From the NCBI GenBank assembly GCA_001598975.1, contig BBXU01000611.1:1-50096 (forward strand): a stretch of DNA of 50,096 nt, read 5' to 3'. The translations under genes were made by a program, and so were the position numbers. Source of the DNA: Parachlorella kessleri. Lineage: Eukaryota > Chlorophyta > Trebouxiophyceae > Chlorellales > Chlorellaceae. The notes under the pieces were generated by a model. It was not told where the DNA came from, searched no databases, and saw only the letters and a list, made by a program, of their open reading frames with translations. Of this stretch, positions 39,501-49,671 are shown in pieces (the stretch's first letter is position 1; every line of letters begins with the position of its first letter).

Positions 39501-41181
39501 GAGTCATATTCTGGCAGTAGCACTGACAGTGGCAGCAGTTGCCGGGCTCAGCATGGAGCACCTGCTGGGCGTGGGTACGCAGGACGTAGAAGGGGATGAG
39601 TCATGCTGGGGCACTGCCACTCCTGCTGGCAGCACTTGCCAGGCGCAGGGTTTGTTGGGTTCATTGCACATGCTCATTGCGGCAGGGAGTCATGGCTGAG
39701 GTAGTGACGTGATCGGCAGTGGCAAGTTAGCCTGTCAGGGCGTTAGGGCAACAGGGATCAATATAACATGATGCGTTGCTGGGCCGCCATCCTGGACACT
39801 ACACTTGCTACTGTGAGACAAGTGGCGTTTAAGTTGTTACACGACCGTCCTGTAGCAGGTGCCGAGGCAGCGGCAGCAGCAGCAGCAGCGGCGGGGGCAA
39901 TGTCTGCTAACCACCACCAGCAACAGCAGCAGGTACGAAAGGTGTTGTTGTGTTGCATCCAACCATTGGCAGTCTCCCTAGCTGTGATTTCAAGACCCAA
40001 GGTCATTCCATTGTGGTGGGGATCCGATGGTGCAGCCTGCAGCAAACGGTAGCGACTGCCTGCCTAGTAGCAGCCTGGTTGAGATTTCATTCCTAGGTGT
40101 GGCAAGATCGTAACTGACCCGCAAGGGTGGTGGAAAGCTGTAAGACTAGACTGGACTAGTCTTGAAGAGCCGGGGTGCAGGTTTTGGGTTGCGTTGCGGA
40201 TGGGGAGGGCCCCTCCGCCTCGCATGTGGGCATGTGGTGTTGTGAAGTCGTGTGGGGCAGGGTTGGCATTTCAGGGTTTCTGTGCCTAATGCTTCCCTCC
40301 GGGCATGGGATGGTCGAGTCGACTTCCCCAGCCACAACCAGGAATAGCCTGCACTTAACGGCTGCCCGGCTTCAGCTCCACTACGGAGGTTTGCTGATGG
40401 CGTGTAGATTGGAATGGGTGTTGTAGAACCAGAAGGCTTAGTTGGCTTCGCAGGGCCCACTTAGTAGGGGCAATCTAGCAGCTGGACAGGCTGCCCACAC
40501 CCACTCACACCACCCACCCACACAGCACATAACTTTGTTGAACACCCTTGCTGCCCCGCATTCCCCGCAGGACGATGGCGGCGCCCACCTAGCTGGCCAT
40601 GCTATGCCGATGCTCTCTCCTGAGCTGCACCAGCTCATGCAGCTACAGGAGGCCCAGCAGCACCTGGGCTTCACTGTAGAGCAGCTGCAGGCCGCGCAAG
40701 TGAGTGCCCTGGGCCTTGCTGTCCTGGCATGGACCCGGGGGAAGCAGGGTGCATGTACAGCAGGGTTGGAAGCGGAGTGGCGGGAGGGAGGTCTGTGCTG
40801 TTGCCTACGAATGCCTGCGCCTTAGCTCCTTGCGATCAGCGTGCCATGCCGTGGCCGCGACTGCTGTGTTGCTACTGCTTCCAGCGTCGTCACAGTGTAT
40901 CTATTCCTGTGTAGGTGGTATTGCCAGAGCACCTAGCACAGCTACAACAGCAGCTGGCAGCGCAGCAGGGCATTGCGCACCATGACCCTAGCATGCACGA
41001 CATGGATGCAGCGGGAACAGCAGCGCAGGAGCATGACGCGGCATTGCTGGACTCACAATCAGCAGGGCAGCAGCATGACCCAGCGCAGCATGAGCAGCAC
41101 ATGCAGGCCATGGCTGCCGCTGCGTCAGGGTACGCTGCTGGCATGCTGCCCCAGCAAAGCAATAACACTGCAGTACAGTAA
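33513..41181 (+). CDS. Gln/Ala-rich nuclear protein with two SANT/Myb repeats and a winged-helix domain (5' end unresolved)
   Basis: Probable DNA- or chromatin-binding regulator. Fourteen exons join in phase to 872 aa plus an unplaced N terminus: 33513-33929, 34159-34543, 34917-35044, 35451-35667, 36145-36329, 36904-36996, 37374-37473, 37829-37923, 38236-38318, 38718-38838, 39152-39476, 39859-39932, 40571-40699, 40915-41181 (TAA). A basic patch (AKRRRL) begins it. SANT repeat 1 (about 302-353) runs from NWWDEEHEK to ALRKKYWML; repeat 2 (about 413-465) from KNWTEAEAAELLRF to VKRKYRHLL; both share G.[ED]DLDW. Residues 519-600 look like a winged helix: PYRWMIVTAL..., GTALEIFARI resembles a linker-histone (H15) start, while RWKIQVRKVLSADNIFIN...IWRLDP has forkhead-like spacing. 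Plant single-Myb-histone/TRB proteins pair Myb with H15, but with one Myb. The rest is Gln/Ala/His-rich. The third intron starts with GC (35045). Confidence 0.8.
35126..35266 (+). repeat. Two intronic copies of the end of exon 3 of the SANT gene
   Basis: After the real exon end (35012-35044, reading YKNWWDEEHEK, then GC donor), the intron holds two further copies, each with a GCAG acceptor before and a GCAAG donor after. Copy 35126-35157 reads YTNWWDEG and is 32 bases, so it would shift the frame. Copy 35234-35266 reads NKNWWDEEHEK and is 33 bases, so it would add 11 residues in frame. Units repeat every 108-114 bases, with the intervening intron sequence also repeated. Confidence 0.85.
35341..35371 (+). 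repeat. Intronic copy of the start of exon 4 of the SANT gene
   Basis: GCTGCAG followed by a sequence reading ELLELVDNR lies 107 bases upstream of the real exon start at 35451 (GCTGCAG then ELLELVNNR). The copy ends after about 28 bases and runs into an AT-rich stretch (35375-35400). Confidence 0.85.
38107..38166. repeat. Two adjacent AT-rich hairpins in an intron of the SANT gene
   Basis: Hairpin 1: GTTTTTTAAA (38107-38116) and TTTAAAAAAC (38120-38129) around a 3-base loop. Hairpin 2: TTCTTGATTAA (38140-38150) and TTAATCAAGAA (38156-38166) around a 5-base loop. Both are perfect and sit in a strongly AT-rich island within an otherwise GC-rich intron, 70-130 bases before the acceptor at 38235. 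Confidence 0.85.
38209..38234. repeat. CCTG tetranucleotide run at a 3' splice site
   Basis: About six tandem CCTG units directly form the pyrimidine-rich tract before the acceptor of the exon at 38236. Confidence 0.75.
39541..39582 (+). repeat. Intronic copy of the end of exon 11 of the SANT gene
   Basis: The real exon end reads GLSMEHLLGS (39448-39476, then GTAAGG). A second copy reading GLSMEHLLGVG lies 98 bases downstream inside the intron, preceded by a similar leading segment and followed by GTGGGTACGCAG. Confidence 0.8.
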
Positions 41182-42108
41182 ACTCCCTCTCGCTTGATTA
41201 GGCCTGCTGCCGTTTCAGGTGGTGCGGTTTGGTGTGGCCGGGAGACCACACGACCTTGTATCTATCTATATGTATACCTTGCACCCTCGCATGCACCCTT
41301 GGGTAAGGGCGTGGCATGCGCTGTTGCTATCTTTGCCTATTCATTGGCCGCTATTGGCCATCCTACCTGGTCAACTCGGAGCCCTGGCTTGAACAAATCC
41401 CATGGACAGCTCAATCACGTCTGTGCATGGTTAACGAGCTCTACCCACGTGCTGCAAGTCATACCAGCTACATGTTCCAAGTTTGATTACATTTGGAGGT
41501 TTGGAAGGTCGAGCTCGCAAATTGGCCCGCTTGTGCAGCGAGAAGCAATAATGTGCTGGGTTGAATTGCACACCAGGTGCAGCCCTAGAGTCACACAGAA
41601 GAGTCACAACAATGTGATGCTGAAGGCCTGCGGTGTCCTTTTCTGATCATCCTTACCTAGGTGTACATAACGACTGGTGGTCAGCACTGCTGCCGCCATC
41701 ATAGCAAACTGGGAAGCTGGCCAACCTGGCAGGAGGATGCAACTGGTACAGATACCAAGAAACGTCTACCAGTGGCCTTAGCGTATCTCGGGGAGAGGAC
41801 TACTGGATCAGAACTCAGGCAAGACTCAGGCACATCTGCTTCCAGCCCTGTCAGTCCAGCTCACCTCTCACTACCTTTTGCACTACCTGCCACACTTACT
41901 AAAACATGCCATCGGTGCTGCCTAATGGTCAACGGCAGCCGTGCGCAGCTAAAAAGCTGGCAATACGGCACTGCAGAACCGCAGTTTGTGTTGCACCACC
42001 TAATGTGCCTCCCTATTTACGAAGCTGTGCCCTAGGAAACTCTGCTGCTTGTGGTCCCCTCCACGGATTTCCCCTATAGCATGGCCCAGTGTCGACTGAT
42101 TTGTGGGC
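41182..42108. other. Convergent 3' region between the SANT gene and Aurora
   Basis: Non-coding by my reading. It must hold the 3' ends of both flanking genes. I found a minus-strand TGTAA (41491-41487) suited to Aurora but no plus-strand TGTAA for the SANT gene. Confidence 0.5.
41487..41491 (-). promoter_or_regulatory. Candidate TGTAA poly(A) signal for Aurora kinase
   Basis: TTACA on the plus strand, about 620 bases past the minus-strand stop at 42109. Confidence 0.4.
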
Positions 42109-44741
42109 TCATGTTGGCCTAGCTAGGATCGCAGGGTCCGCGTTGGCGAGAATCCAGGGGTGCTTCAGCACCTGGTCCAGCTGCAGGCGCTGCTGGGGCA
42201 CTTTGCACAGCAGCTGCACAGCAAGAGAGGAGCAAGGTCAACGGAGTACGAAAGAGTTCTATTAAGGGTATTGAGGCCCACGCATACATATACCGGAGCC
42301 TAACAGCATCGAGATTTGGCCTGTCCTCTGCGGCACAGGGGCCATGCTGCCAGTGCCAGAGCTGATGCCATTCCGGGGCCGGCAACCTGCCCTCAATCCA
42401 CATGGCTATCAACTCCGGGCAAGCCTGAGCATCACCCAACATCGCCCCGCACATATCCAACACCCACACCCCCTGCTGCACACCTTGCGGATGAGGTCCT
42501 TAGCTCCCTCCGAGGTGACGGGGCTGGCCGGGAAGCGCAAATCCACCTTGAGGATGCGCTTGTACGTCTCGGAATGCCCAGCGGCTTCAAAGGGCGGCTG
42601 CAGGGGGCAGACACTCACTATGGCAATTGACAGCTGCATCAGTGCCGTCCTTTACAGCCATGCCTCCGAGCGATCCACCTATGCGGCAAAGCTGACATAT
42701 GCAGTCAGGCACGATGCACACTAGCTGGTGGCTGGAGAACCTGCCAAATGAATTGTTTATCGTACTGGCTTTATTTAATACAACCGTTCAATACAGCTCA
42801 AGTTGTCCATCACGTGCGCACAGCCCACCTGGCCATGGAGGAACTCATAGCACAGCACGCCCAGCGACCACACATCCACATTGGCATCATGGAAGGCTCC
42901 CTCCACCATCTCCGGCGCCAGGTAGTCCAGCGTGCCGCACAGTGTCTTGCGCCGGCTGTTGGGCGCGTGCACCGACCTGCAGGTAAACGTGGGCTTCAAG
43001 CGTGAGGTTTTTTAGTGCCCCTTATCAGGCCAGAGTTGGGTTGAACACTGCAGTGCACTGTGGCAAGGCTCAGTAATGCATTGGGCCGCCAGGCTAACCT
43101 GCAATATGCTTACAATTCGTGCTCCGCCTTGAAACAAGAGGCAAAGCGTCCCCACCTTGAGGCCCCAATCCAGGGCACATGCACCCAACCTCCACAAGCA
43201 CACAAAAGTGTCAAACCACCATACACTCACCAGCCAAAGTCGGCTATCTTGAGCTCCCCATTCAGGCCCAGCAGCAGATTCTCGGGCTTGATGTCACGGT
43301 GGATAACATGCTTGGAGTGGCAGTATTTCAGCGCCTTGGCCAGGGAGGCGATGTACCTGCAGTTGGGCCAGGGAGGAGAAGTTGTGGTAATTGATACCCA
43401 TTAGCCTGGGACCCACACTGGGCAGCACACGTCCCTTCGGTTCTGACAACTATTGCTGACCTTAGACAAGTCGCTGAGGGCGTGTCATGAGTGCCTGTGC
43501 TCCCGCTCCCTGTGCGCCAATAATACCTCACACCTCAATTCTTTTCGAACAAGTCTAGTGGCGATTGGCAGCACCCAGTCACACCCCAGCTCACGTTGCG
43601 GTGCGCTTCTCGTCGAAGTGGCCGACCCGCTGCAGCTCCTTGTACAGCTCCCCCTTGGCGGCATACTCCAAGATAAGATACACGCGTGTCTGCGTGGAGC
43701 AATACCAGGCGTAGCTTGGCGCTCCACAGGAGTCTAGAACAAGCCGCCCACAAAGGTAACAATGCCCCTCCCTGAAGCTCACAGCAACCAACTTTGCGCT
43801 GGAGTAGGTCTATGGGGCGAAGTGACGTGTGTCACTAATTCAGGTTGTCAACTATTGCCTTGTGTCTCCTTGCCGACACATGCACAAACCTCGTCATAGA
43901 AGTATCCATAGAGTCGTAGAATGTTAGGGTGCCGCAGGTGTGACTGGATCTCAATCTCCCGCCGCAACTGGTGCTCTACGTTGGACTGCTGCAGCTGGTT
44001 CTTGAATAGAACCTGCAGGGAGGTGGAAGGCCAAGCTTCAACTTCATGCCCAAGGCTCGGTGGTCACTATAGGGTGGGTAACACCACCGCGCCAGCACTC
44101 CAAGGTTGCACAGAATGCTGCGATGGGGGTTGGACAAGGATAATGATCAGAGGCTCACAGACAGGCTTGCCATTCTCGTCGCACCTTCAAGGCTACTATG
44201 TACTTGCTCTGGCGCTCCCTGGCCAGGTAGACGTTACCAAACTTGCCACGCCCCAGCGGCTTGCCAATATCGAAGTCAGTCAGTTGCCAGCGCCGCACAG
44301 CCCTTGCAACCGCTACAGCGCTGCCGCTGCTGGGCCGCTGTACAACCACAGCCCTTCCCTCGCCTGCTGCTTCAATCTGAGTGGATAGTGCCTGTGGCTG
44401 TGCCAGGGCAGCAGGCCTTACAGCTGTGGGAGTTTTCCTGGGCGGAGGGGGGCCCATGCTGCCTGGCTGCGGTGCTGCATTTGCGCTGTTGGGGTTGATA
44501 GGCTGCAGCGCACTCTTGCGGGCCAGTTTCTGGACTGCATCGCCGCTGCCAGCATCTAACGGCCGCTTTCCTATGCTTTTTGCCCTATCTGTAGCCGCAG
44601 GTGCGCCATAGTTCTCCTGCACTAGCGTGGGCACTCAAGGACGTTACTGGGGCCAACGGCAAGAGTCTTGGTGGAACGTTCAATGTCTACAAGGCAACCA
44701 ACCTTGTCAAGCAGGGCCGCCCCTGCGGGCAGTGCTTCCAT
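42109..44741 (-). CDS. AUR: Aurora-type mitotic Ser/Thr kinase
   Basis: Aurora kinases control spindle assembly, chromosome segregation and cytokinesis and phosphorylate histone H3. Eight exons join in phase to 393 aa: 44741-44703, 44616-44185, 44012-43890, 43689-43595, 43356-43231, 42976-42829, 42597-42484, 42213-42109 (TGA). A disordered N terminus of about 115 residues leads to [20 protein letters not shown] (glycine loop). Then come Lys157 (VALK), Glu176, HRDIKPEN (catalytic Asp251), DFGW (Asp269), the activation-loop Thr283 in [16 protein letters not shown], and the C-lobe end [13 protein letters not shown] and the TLCGTLDYL segment are Aurora hallmarks. All catalytic residues are present. 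The 13-residue first exon starting at ATG 44741 was chosen because it splices in phase onto ENYGAPAA and gives the only nearby ATG; that start is less certain than the kinase. The N-terminal region has basic RKS/RKT-like motifs. It converges on the SANT gene. Confidence 0.93.
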
Positions 44742-46371
44742 CCCCGGAGCAACGATCCGTTGAGAGTTTAGATCCCCAAGCGGCCAAGCCCCGCACACTA
44801 GGCTGCGCACGGGACGCACCACATTGCAGACAAGCAGCAACCAATCAGGATTAAGGCGCAGCTGTGACCTAGGCCCTTACCAAACTTGCACCCACCGCAG
44901 GCCCAGCATTCATTGCAGCATTCGCAGCACGTCTCTCTTGGAAAATGCTTCCTAAATCAATTCTGCTGTAACTACTTGTCAAGGTGGATCAATGTCTGAA
45001 CACACCTGGTGGTGTACGTGGCGCTGCATTGCTGGCAAGGTAAACCAAGCTTGTGTAAGAGCTCGAATTAGCATACATGGAGAAGTACGTTGCGTGCCTG
45101 CGACTATGACCGCTCTTGTACCTTCGTGTCCTCAAGGGTGCTCACTGGGGTCTACATCTGCATCTGCCAGACGTGATTGGGCACCCCTTAGAGGCGACAC
45201 GCCATATGTAGCAGTTGGGCTACTCGGTGGCTGAAGGGCACAGACTGATGCAAAGCCTAAGACACTTGAACGACTGGTATCATGTAGGGCCAGCCTCAGC
45301 AGCAAGGCAGTTCTTCGACTGTGATTCTCCACAGTCGCCCGTCTCCAACTCCCCAGCCTTAACAACCCTCCTCATGCAGGGCACCTGGCTGCCTGATGCA
45401 CCCAGTACCACCACTAATACAGAGCACAGTAGCCCTAGTCGCACCACGCGTCCATCTAGGTCTATCGGCACAATAGTAAGTGCTTGCCATCCAGCTGTGG
45501 CAACCTTCGTTGCAGTACTGAAAGGACTGCAACCGGCAGAGCAGCGCAGCAGTCTGACATCGAGCTGACAGTGCTGCAGGGCCTGATGTTGCTTGCTCAC
45601 CAGACCTCTGGGCCGGTACATGCAACTTAAACAAAGGCCATCGCAAATTTGACAAGCATAAGACTGCGCAGCATAGCTTTCGTCAGGGGCAGACCTGGCT
45701 GGGCGGAGAGGCTGCTGCTTGGCCGACACTAGCGCAATACATGCACGATATGCATGTTTACACCTCGCAGCCGAAAGTGGCCCTGCCGCGCCATGCTCAC
45801 GTAAACCTGAAGCAGGCAAGTCCTCGGCGCCTCTCTGGCTACCTACACACACAGTGGCACTCCCGGCCCACAACTAAGCTGGCGTACCCTCGAGCCCAAG
45901 CACAATACCTCCCTAACGGGGAGCCTGTCCTGCTAGTCTAGATGACTCAATCACAACCCAGCCACAATGCAGCACTAAACATCTGAAGAAACAAACGCCT
46001 GCGCGGGCATGCACTTACGCGTGCCAGCAGCTGGGCTGCCACAGTGGCCTCTCACGCTGCGCTGTCCCGCACCTACGCCCTGGGACACAGGCAAGCTGCG
46101 CTACAGGAACTACGCACGCCCTGCCAGCTGTCGAGCAACACTCAAGCCAGCTGGTACCGGTGGGCTCCACGCCACAAGCAAGTAAAATGCAGGACAACAA
46201 GCTCAAGCACCGCTCTAACCTCTCAAGGCACTTAACTGCCCAGGGCACCAAGGGCCTCTCCACGCAGAAGAAGCAAGCCTGCCACATGCTAGACAGTGCT
46301 GCCTTTGGTGGGCCAAGGTGTTCGCTGCCAGTAGCCACTCTGCTACAGCCATTGCGGTGACGTCATCCATG
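44742..46371. other. Intergenic region between Aurora and the Lys-rich gene
   Basis: Contains the Aurora upstream region on the left and the 3' region of the Lys-rich gene on the right, with a minus-strand TGTAA at 45762-45758. No further gene or RNA recognised. Confidence 0.5.
45758..45762 (-). promoter_or_regulatory. Candidate TGTAA poly(A) signal for the Lys-rich gene
   Basis: TTACA on the plus strand, about 610 bases past the stop at 46372. Confidence 0.4.
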
Positions 46372-49300
46372 TTAGCGCGTGGGCATCTGGTTATAGTGAC
46401 TGGTGTCCTTCTTGGCTGCTGCCTTCCTCTTCTTGGCTGCCTCCGCAGCGGCAGCGGCGGCGGCAGCAGACACTGCACCAACAGCAGGCAACAAGAGGCC
46501 ATGGCGTTGGTGAGCAACTGGGCGTTAGGTTTCGAGCCACAACACCTCGACCGACACAACTCACACCTCACATCATGGAGGGATGCCTCTAACCTAAGGG
46601 CCAGTAGTCTGACCAAATATTGTGACAAAAAGGGGCGCCAAGGCCGGCTCAGCTTGCTCAAGGCCACAAATAACGAGCAGGCTGCCGTCGCACAACATCC
46701 ACTCCTGGGCCACCTGGTCCCAAGTCTTCAGTACAGAGTCTAAGTCTGCAGTACACACTACGACCGCAGCGACTGGTGTGGCCGGCTCCCCAAACGCCAT
46801 CCTTCTGAAACAACTATGAATATTACTCACGCTTCCCGGCCGCCGCCTTTTTCTTGGCAGCAGCAGCCTTCTTGGCTTTGAGCGCAGCCACGTTCACGGT
46901 GTCGCTGCCCTCGCCCTCGCCATCACCATCGCCCGACTGCTCGCCCGCCTCCTGCAGCCGAGGGAATTGCTGCTGGAAAGCGCGCAAGAAGTAAAAGTAA
47001 ACTTCGCCCGATTGCTCGCCAGCCTCCTGCACCCGAGGGAGCTGCTGCTAGGAGACTAGTCCAACAGCGTACCGCCACCTGGCCATGCGGCCGTGAGCCC
47101 CCACAAATGGGGCCAACCAAGACAGCGCTAGGAGTTGCTGCTGAAAGCACGGAGTGCTGAAGGTGGACTCCGCTGGCTGTCCTCCCGGACCCTCTTCCTC
47201 CTCCCCGCCCCATCAAGCAAAGCCTCAGTGTAACCCTCAAAACCTGCACCCGAGCGCTAGGCACGCAAAAGGACACCAGCCTAGCCCCACTGCCGCCCGA
47301 GACTAACCCTTTCAACTTCCATCCCCACCCGCACACCCATCACTAACGAACCTGCGCTTCCTCCGCCGGCCCAGGCCCCTCCCCGTTGCCCGCTTCGTCA
47401 ACACCGTTCCCGCCCTTCTTCTTCTTCTGCTTGCGCTTGGCGGCCTTGGCAGACGCTGACTCGGCGGCAGCAGCGGCGGCGGCGCCCTCAGCGCCTTCTG
47501 CCGGGGCGCCGGCGGTTGCCGCAACCGTGGCAGCGGCAGCGGAGGGCTCCAGCCCCAGCTCTGCCAGGGTCTTCTCAAGCTCTTCCAGCTCCTTCTTCTT
47601 CTGCTCCTGCAGCCAGCGGGAGACAGCAGCAGCGCCGTTGGACAAACACAGCTGCACACGCTTTGTGTGAGGCCCTAGGCACACTTCCTCTTTTGCTCCT
47701 GCAGCCAGCAAGAGCGCGCGGGGGCGCAGTCGGACAACATGGCTCTTGTGGGTGGGGTGTGACCCCAGGCACAGTTCTCCTTCGGGAGGAGCTTCTGCGC
47801 TGCTCCGCAAAATCCCCTTCCTTCCTCTTCCGCTGGGTCCCGCAGCGCACTGCCGCCACCGCTTCCGAGCACACAGCTTTATGCACACGTCCCCTACAGC
47901 ATGTCCTCTTCCAGAAGAACAAGCTCATGGCTGGACTTGCTGGCAAGCTGCACCCTGCTGCGCCCTTACAAGAGCTTGCACCACACACCACGATAGACAA
48001 AGCCAGCCGACCCCCTGGTCAACAACAAACCGGCCAGGCGACTACCCTGCTGACCCAACTGTTCTGCCAGTCACGTAACAAGGCAACCATCTCCAAGCAT
48101 GTTCGTGCATCCTCCTTGCCAAGCCGTGCCTCCACAGCGCTAGCGCACACCCATTACCTCCCACCGAACCCGCCCACGTCCGTCTCCCCCGACCCCCTAC
48201 ACATTTAAGAGAGAACGCACATGACAGTAAGGGGTCAGACAGCAACGTGGTGCGTGCAGCTGCGCCGGTTAGCAGTTGGCAAACACGGTTACCCACACAG
48301 CAGTTACCACCACAGTTTAGGAATATAAACAAGGTCTCAAACCTGTTGAGGCACAGAACAGTGCATGCCGCCTTCAACACCTGCAGCTGTATATTCTGCC
48401 CTGGGCGCGATCTGCATCCACCCGGCCCCCCGCTAACCCCGCCACTGCCTGCCAACAGGGGGGGGGTACCCCGCTGCCCAGACTTTTAACCCCAGCTGGG
48501 CCCCAACCCTTACGATGCGACACGTGCCTTCTTAGAGAGCTGCGGCTGCAGCGCCCTGGGCGCAGCGGCTGCTGCCGCGGGCGCCGCCGGCGCCGGCGCA
48601 GCTTGCGGCCGCTCCTCCTCCTCCTCCTCCTCCTCTTCCTGCTCCTCGTCATCGCTCTTGGCTAGCTCAATCCCCAGCTCGGCCTCGATGTCGGTATGCT
48701 CGTCCTGCACAGTGTTTCAAGGAACCGATTGCATGCCCTGTTCGGCCTATCCATGTAACGGGTAAAGAAACCAATAACAGTATAGAGTCATGCGGTACCA
48801 AAAATACGTCCATGTGGCTTGGGGCGAGCCCACCTCCCAGCTTGGCTTTGATATGTTAGTCTGAGCAGTCTGCAGAGGTAGCGGCGTTTGATCGTGGGCT
48901 GGAACTCTGCTTCACCACCCACTGCCACTGCCGTGTCAAGGACAGCACGAGCCACCGAGTGCCCAGCGCAGCCAAGGAGCCAACAACAGTTGCTTCTCTA
49001 GGCAGGTACCGGCCAGCACCCAAACTGCCCTATATAGCTCTTAAAACAATGCTGGTGTGCTCTGCCCTGCTGCACTGCCCACAGGCCTCCACAGCTACAC
49101 TCTTGCTGCTTTGTGTGCACCAGGGATACGTCAGCACACCCAGCATGTACCCCGACGCTGCCCATGCAGTCTCCACAGGCCAACAGCCAGTGAGCCCTGG
49201 GTGAGAAGAAGCTCTCACCTCGTCGTCCTCACTTTCCTCCTGCTCTGAGTGCTCCCCTTGCTGCTGCTCCACTGGCGCATCAAACCGCTGCTGGCTGCTG

Positions 49301-49671
49301 CGGCCGCTGGCTGCAAATCCTCTTGCCTGCTAAGGACCATAATTAGCTCGTCAGTACCGAACCAGGTTTCCCTGGAGCTGGGCAAGTTGATCATGCACGA
49401 TCGGTGTGGCGAGGCGACATGCGCCACAGCTGGGGCGCCCTCTCACCGCGTTCCAGCCATCGTCTGCTACCGGAGCCGTGTGGATGTCGTCCTCATCTGA
49501 TTCGTCCGCCCAGCTGCTAAGTGCGTTCAAGGGTTGGGAGAACACAGCCTTTTCTAGCTCTGCTGTCTTGTCGACGGGTGCTGGAGCGCCCTTATCTTTC
49601 GACTTGCTGCTGGACTTCTTCTTCTTCTTGGTATCAAGCGCTGAAAAGATGTTCTTGGACACCAAAGACAT
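46372..49671 (-). CDS. Conserved Lys/Glu/Ala-rich protein of unknown function
   Basis: I cannot assign a function. Six exons join in phase to 328 aa: 49671-49447, 49326-49219, 48704-48528, 47606-47352, 46951-46831, 46472-46372 (TAA). It begins MSLVSKNIFSALDTKKKKK, continues with an acidic region of Glu/Asp runs (about 90-145), then SKKEQKKKELEELEKTLAEL, a predicted coiled coil, then Ala-rich and Lys-rich clusters (KRKQKKKK; AAKKKAAAGK; AKKRKAAAKK). The last residues are DTSHYNQMPTR. From memory, an uncharacterised plant family ends with a similar SHYNQ..R motif and carries the same LSKK.[KR]KKEL segment; this is unverified. The alternating acidic and basic clusters suggest a nuclear, nucleic-acid-associated protein. 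The third intron starts with GC (48527). If that donor were not used, the frame would run seven codons further to a TAA at about 48510, truncating the protein. Confidence 0.8.
47021..47032 (-). repeat. Intronic copy of the start of exon 5 of the Lys-rich gene
   Basis: On the minus strand, GTGCAG plus a stretch reading EAGEQSGE starts at 47026, exactly 75 bases before the real CTGCAG plus EAGEQSGD at 46951. The frame between them is open, so using the upstream acceptor would add 25 residues. The pattern AGGGA..TGCTGCTG..AAG recurs on the plus strand near 46971, 47037 and 47131, so the duplication may have three or more units. Confidence 0.8.
47680..47705 (-). repeat. Intronic copy of the start of exon 4 of the Lys-rich gene
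   Basis: GGCTGCAG followed by EQKRK (start 47698, minus) mirrors the real GGCTGCAG followed by EQKKK at 47606, 92 bases away, so its use would shift the frame. Neighbouring sequence, reading VCLGPHT and LCLGSHP, is also repeated about 100 bases apart across 47640-47790. Confidence 0.75.

Noticed and set aside
41661..42035. Plus-strand open frame of 124 codons between SANT gene and Aurora
   Set aside because: Low-information sequence, no domain, and no splice partners; likely within untranslated sequence.
48507..48527. Lys-rich gene ending at the TAA just after LSKKARVAS
   Set aside because: Splicing from the GC donor at 48527 restores the charged SKKEQKKKELEEL segment in phase and links three more exons with a conserved-looking end.
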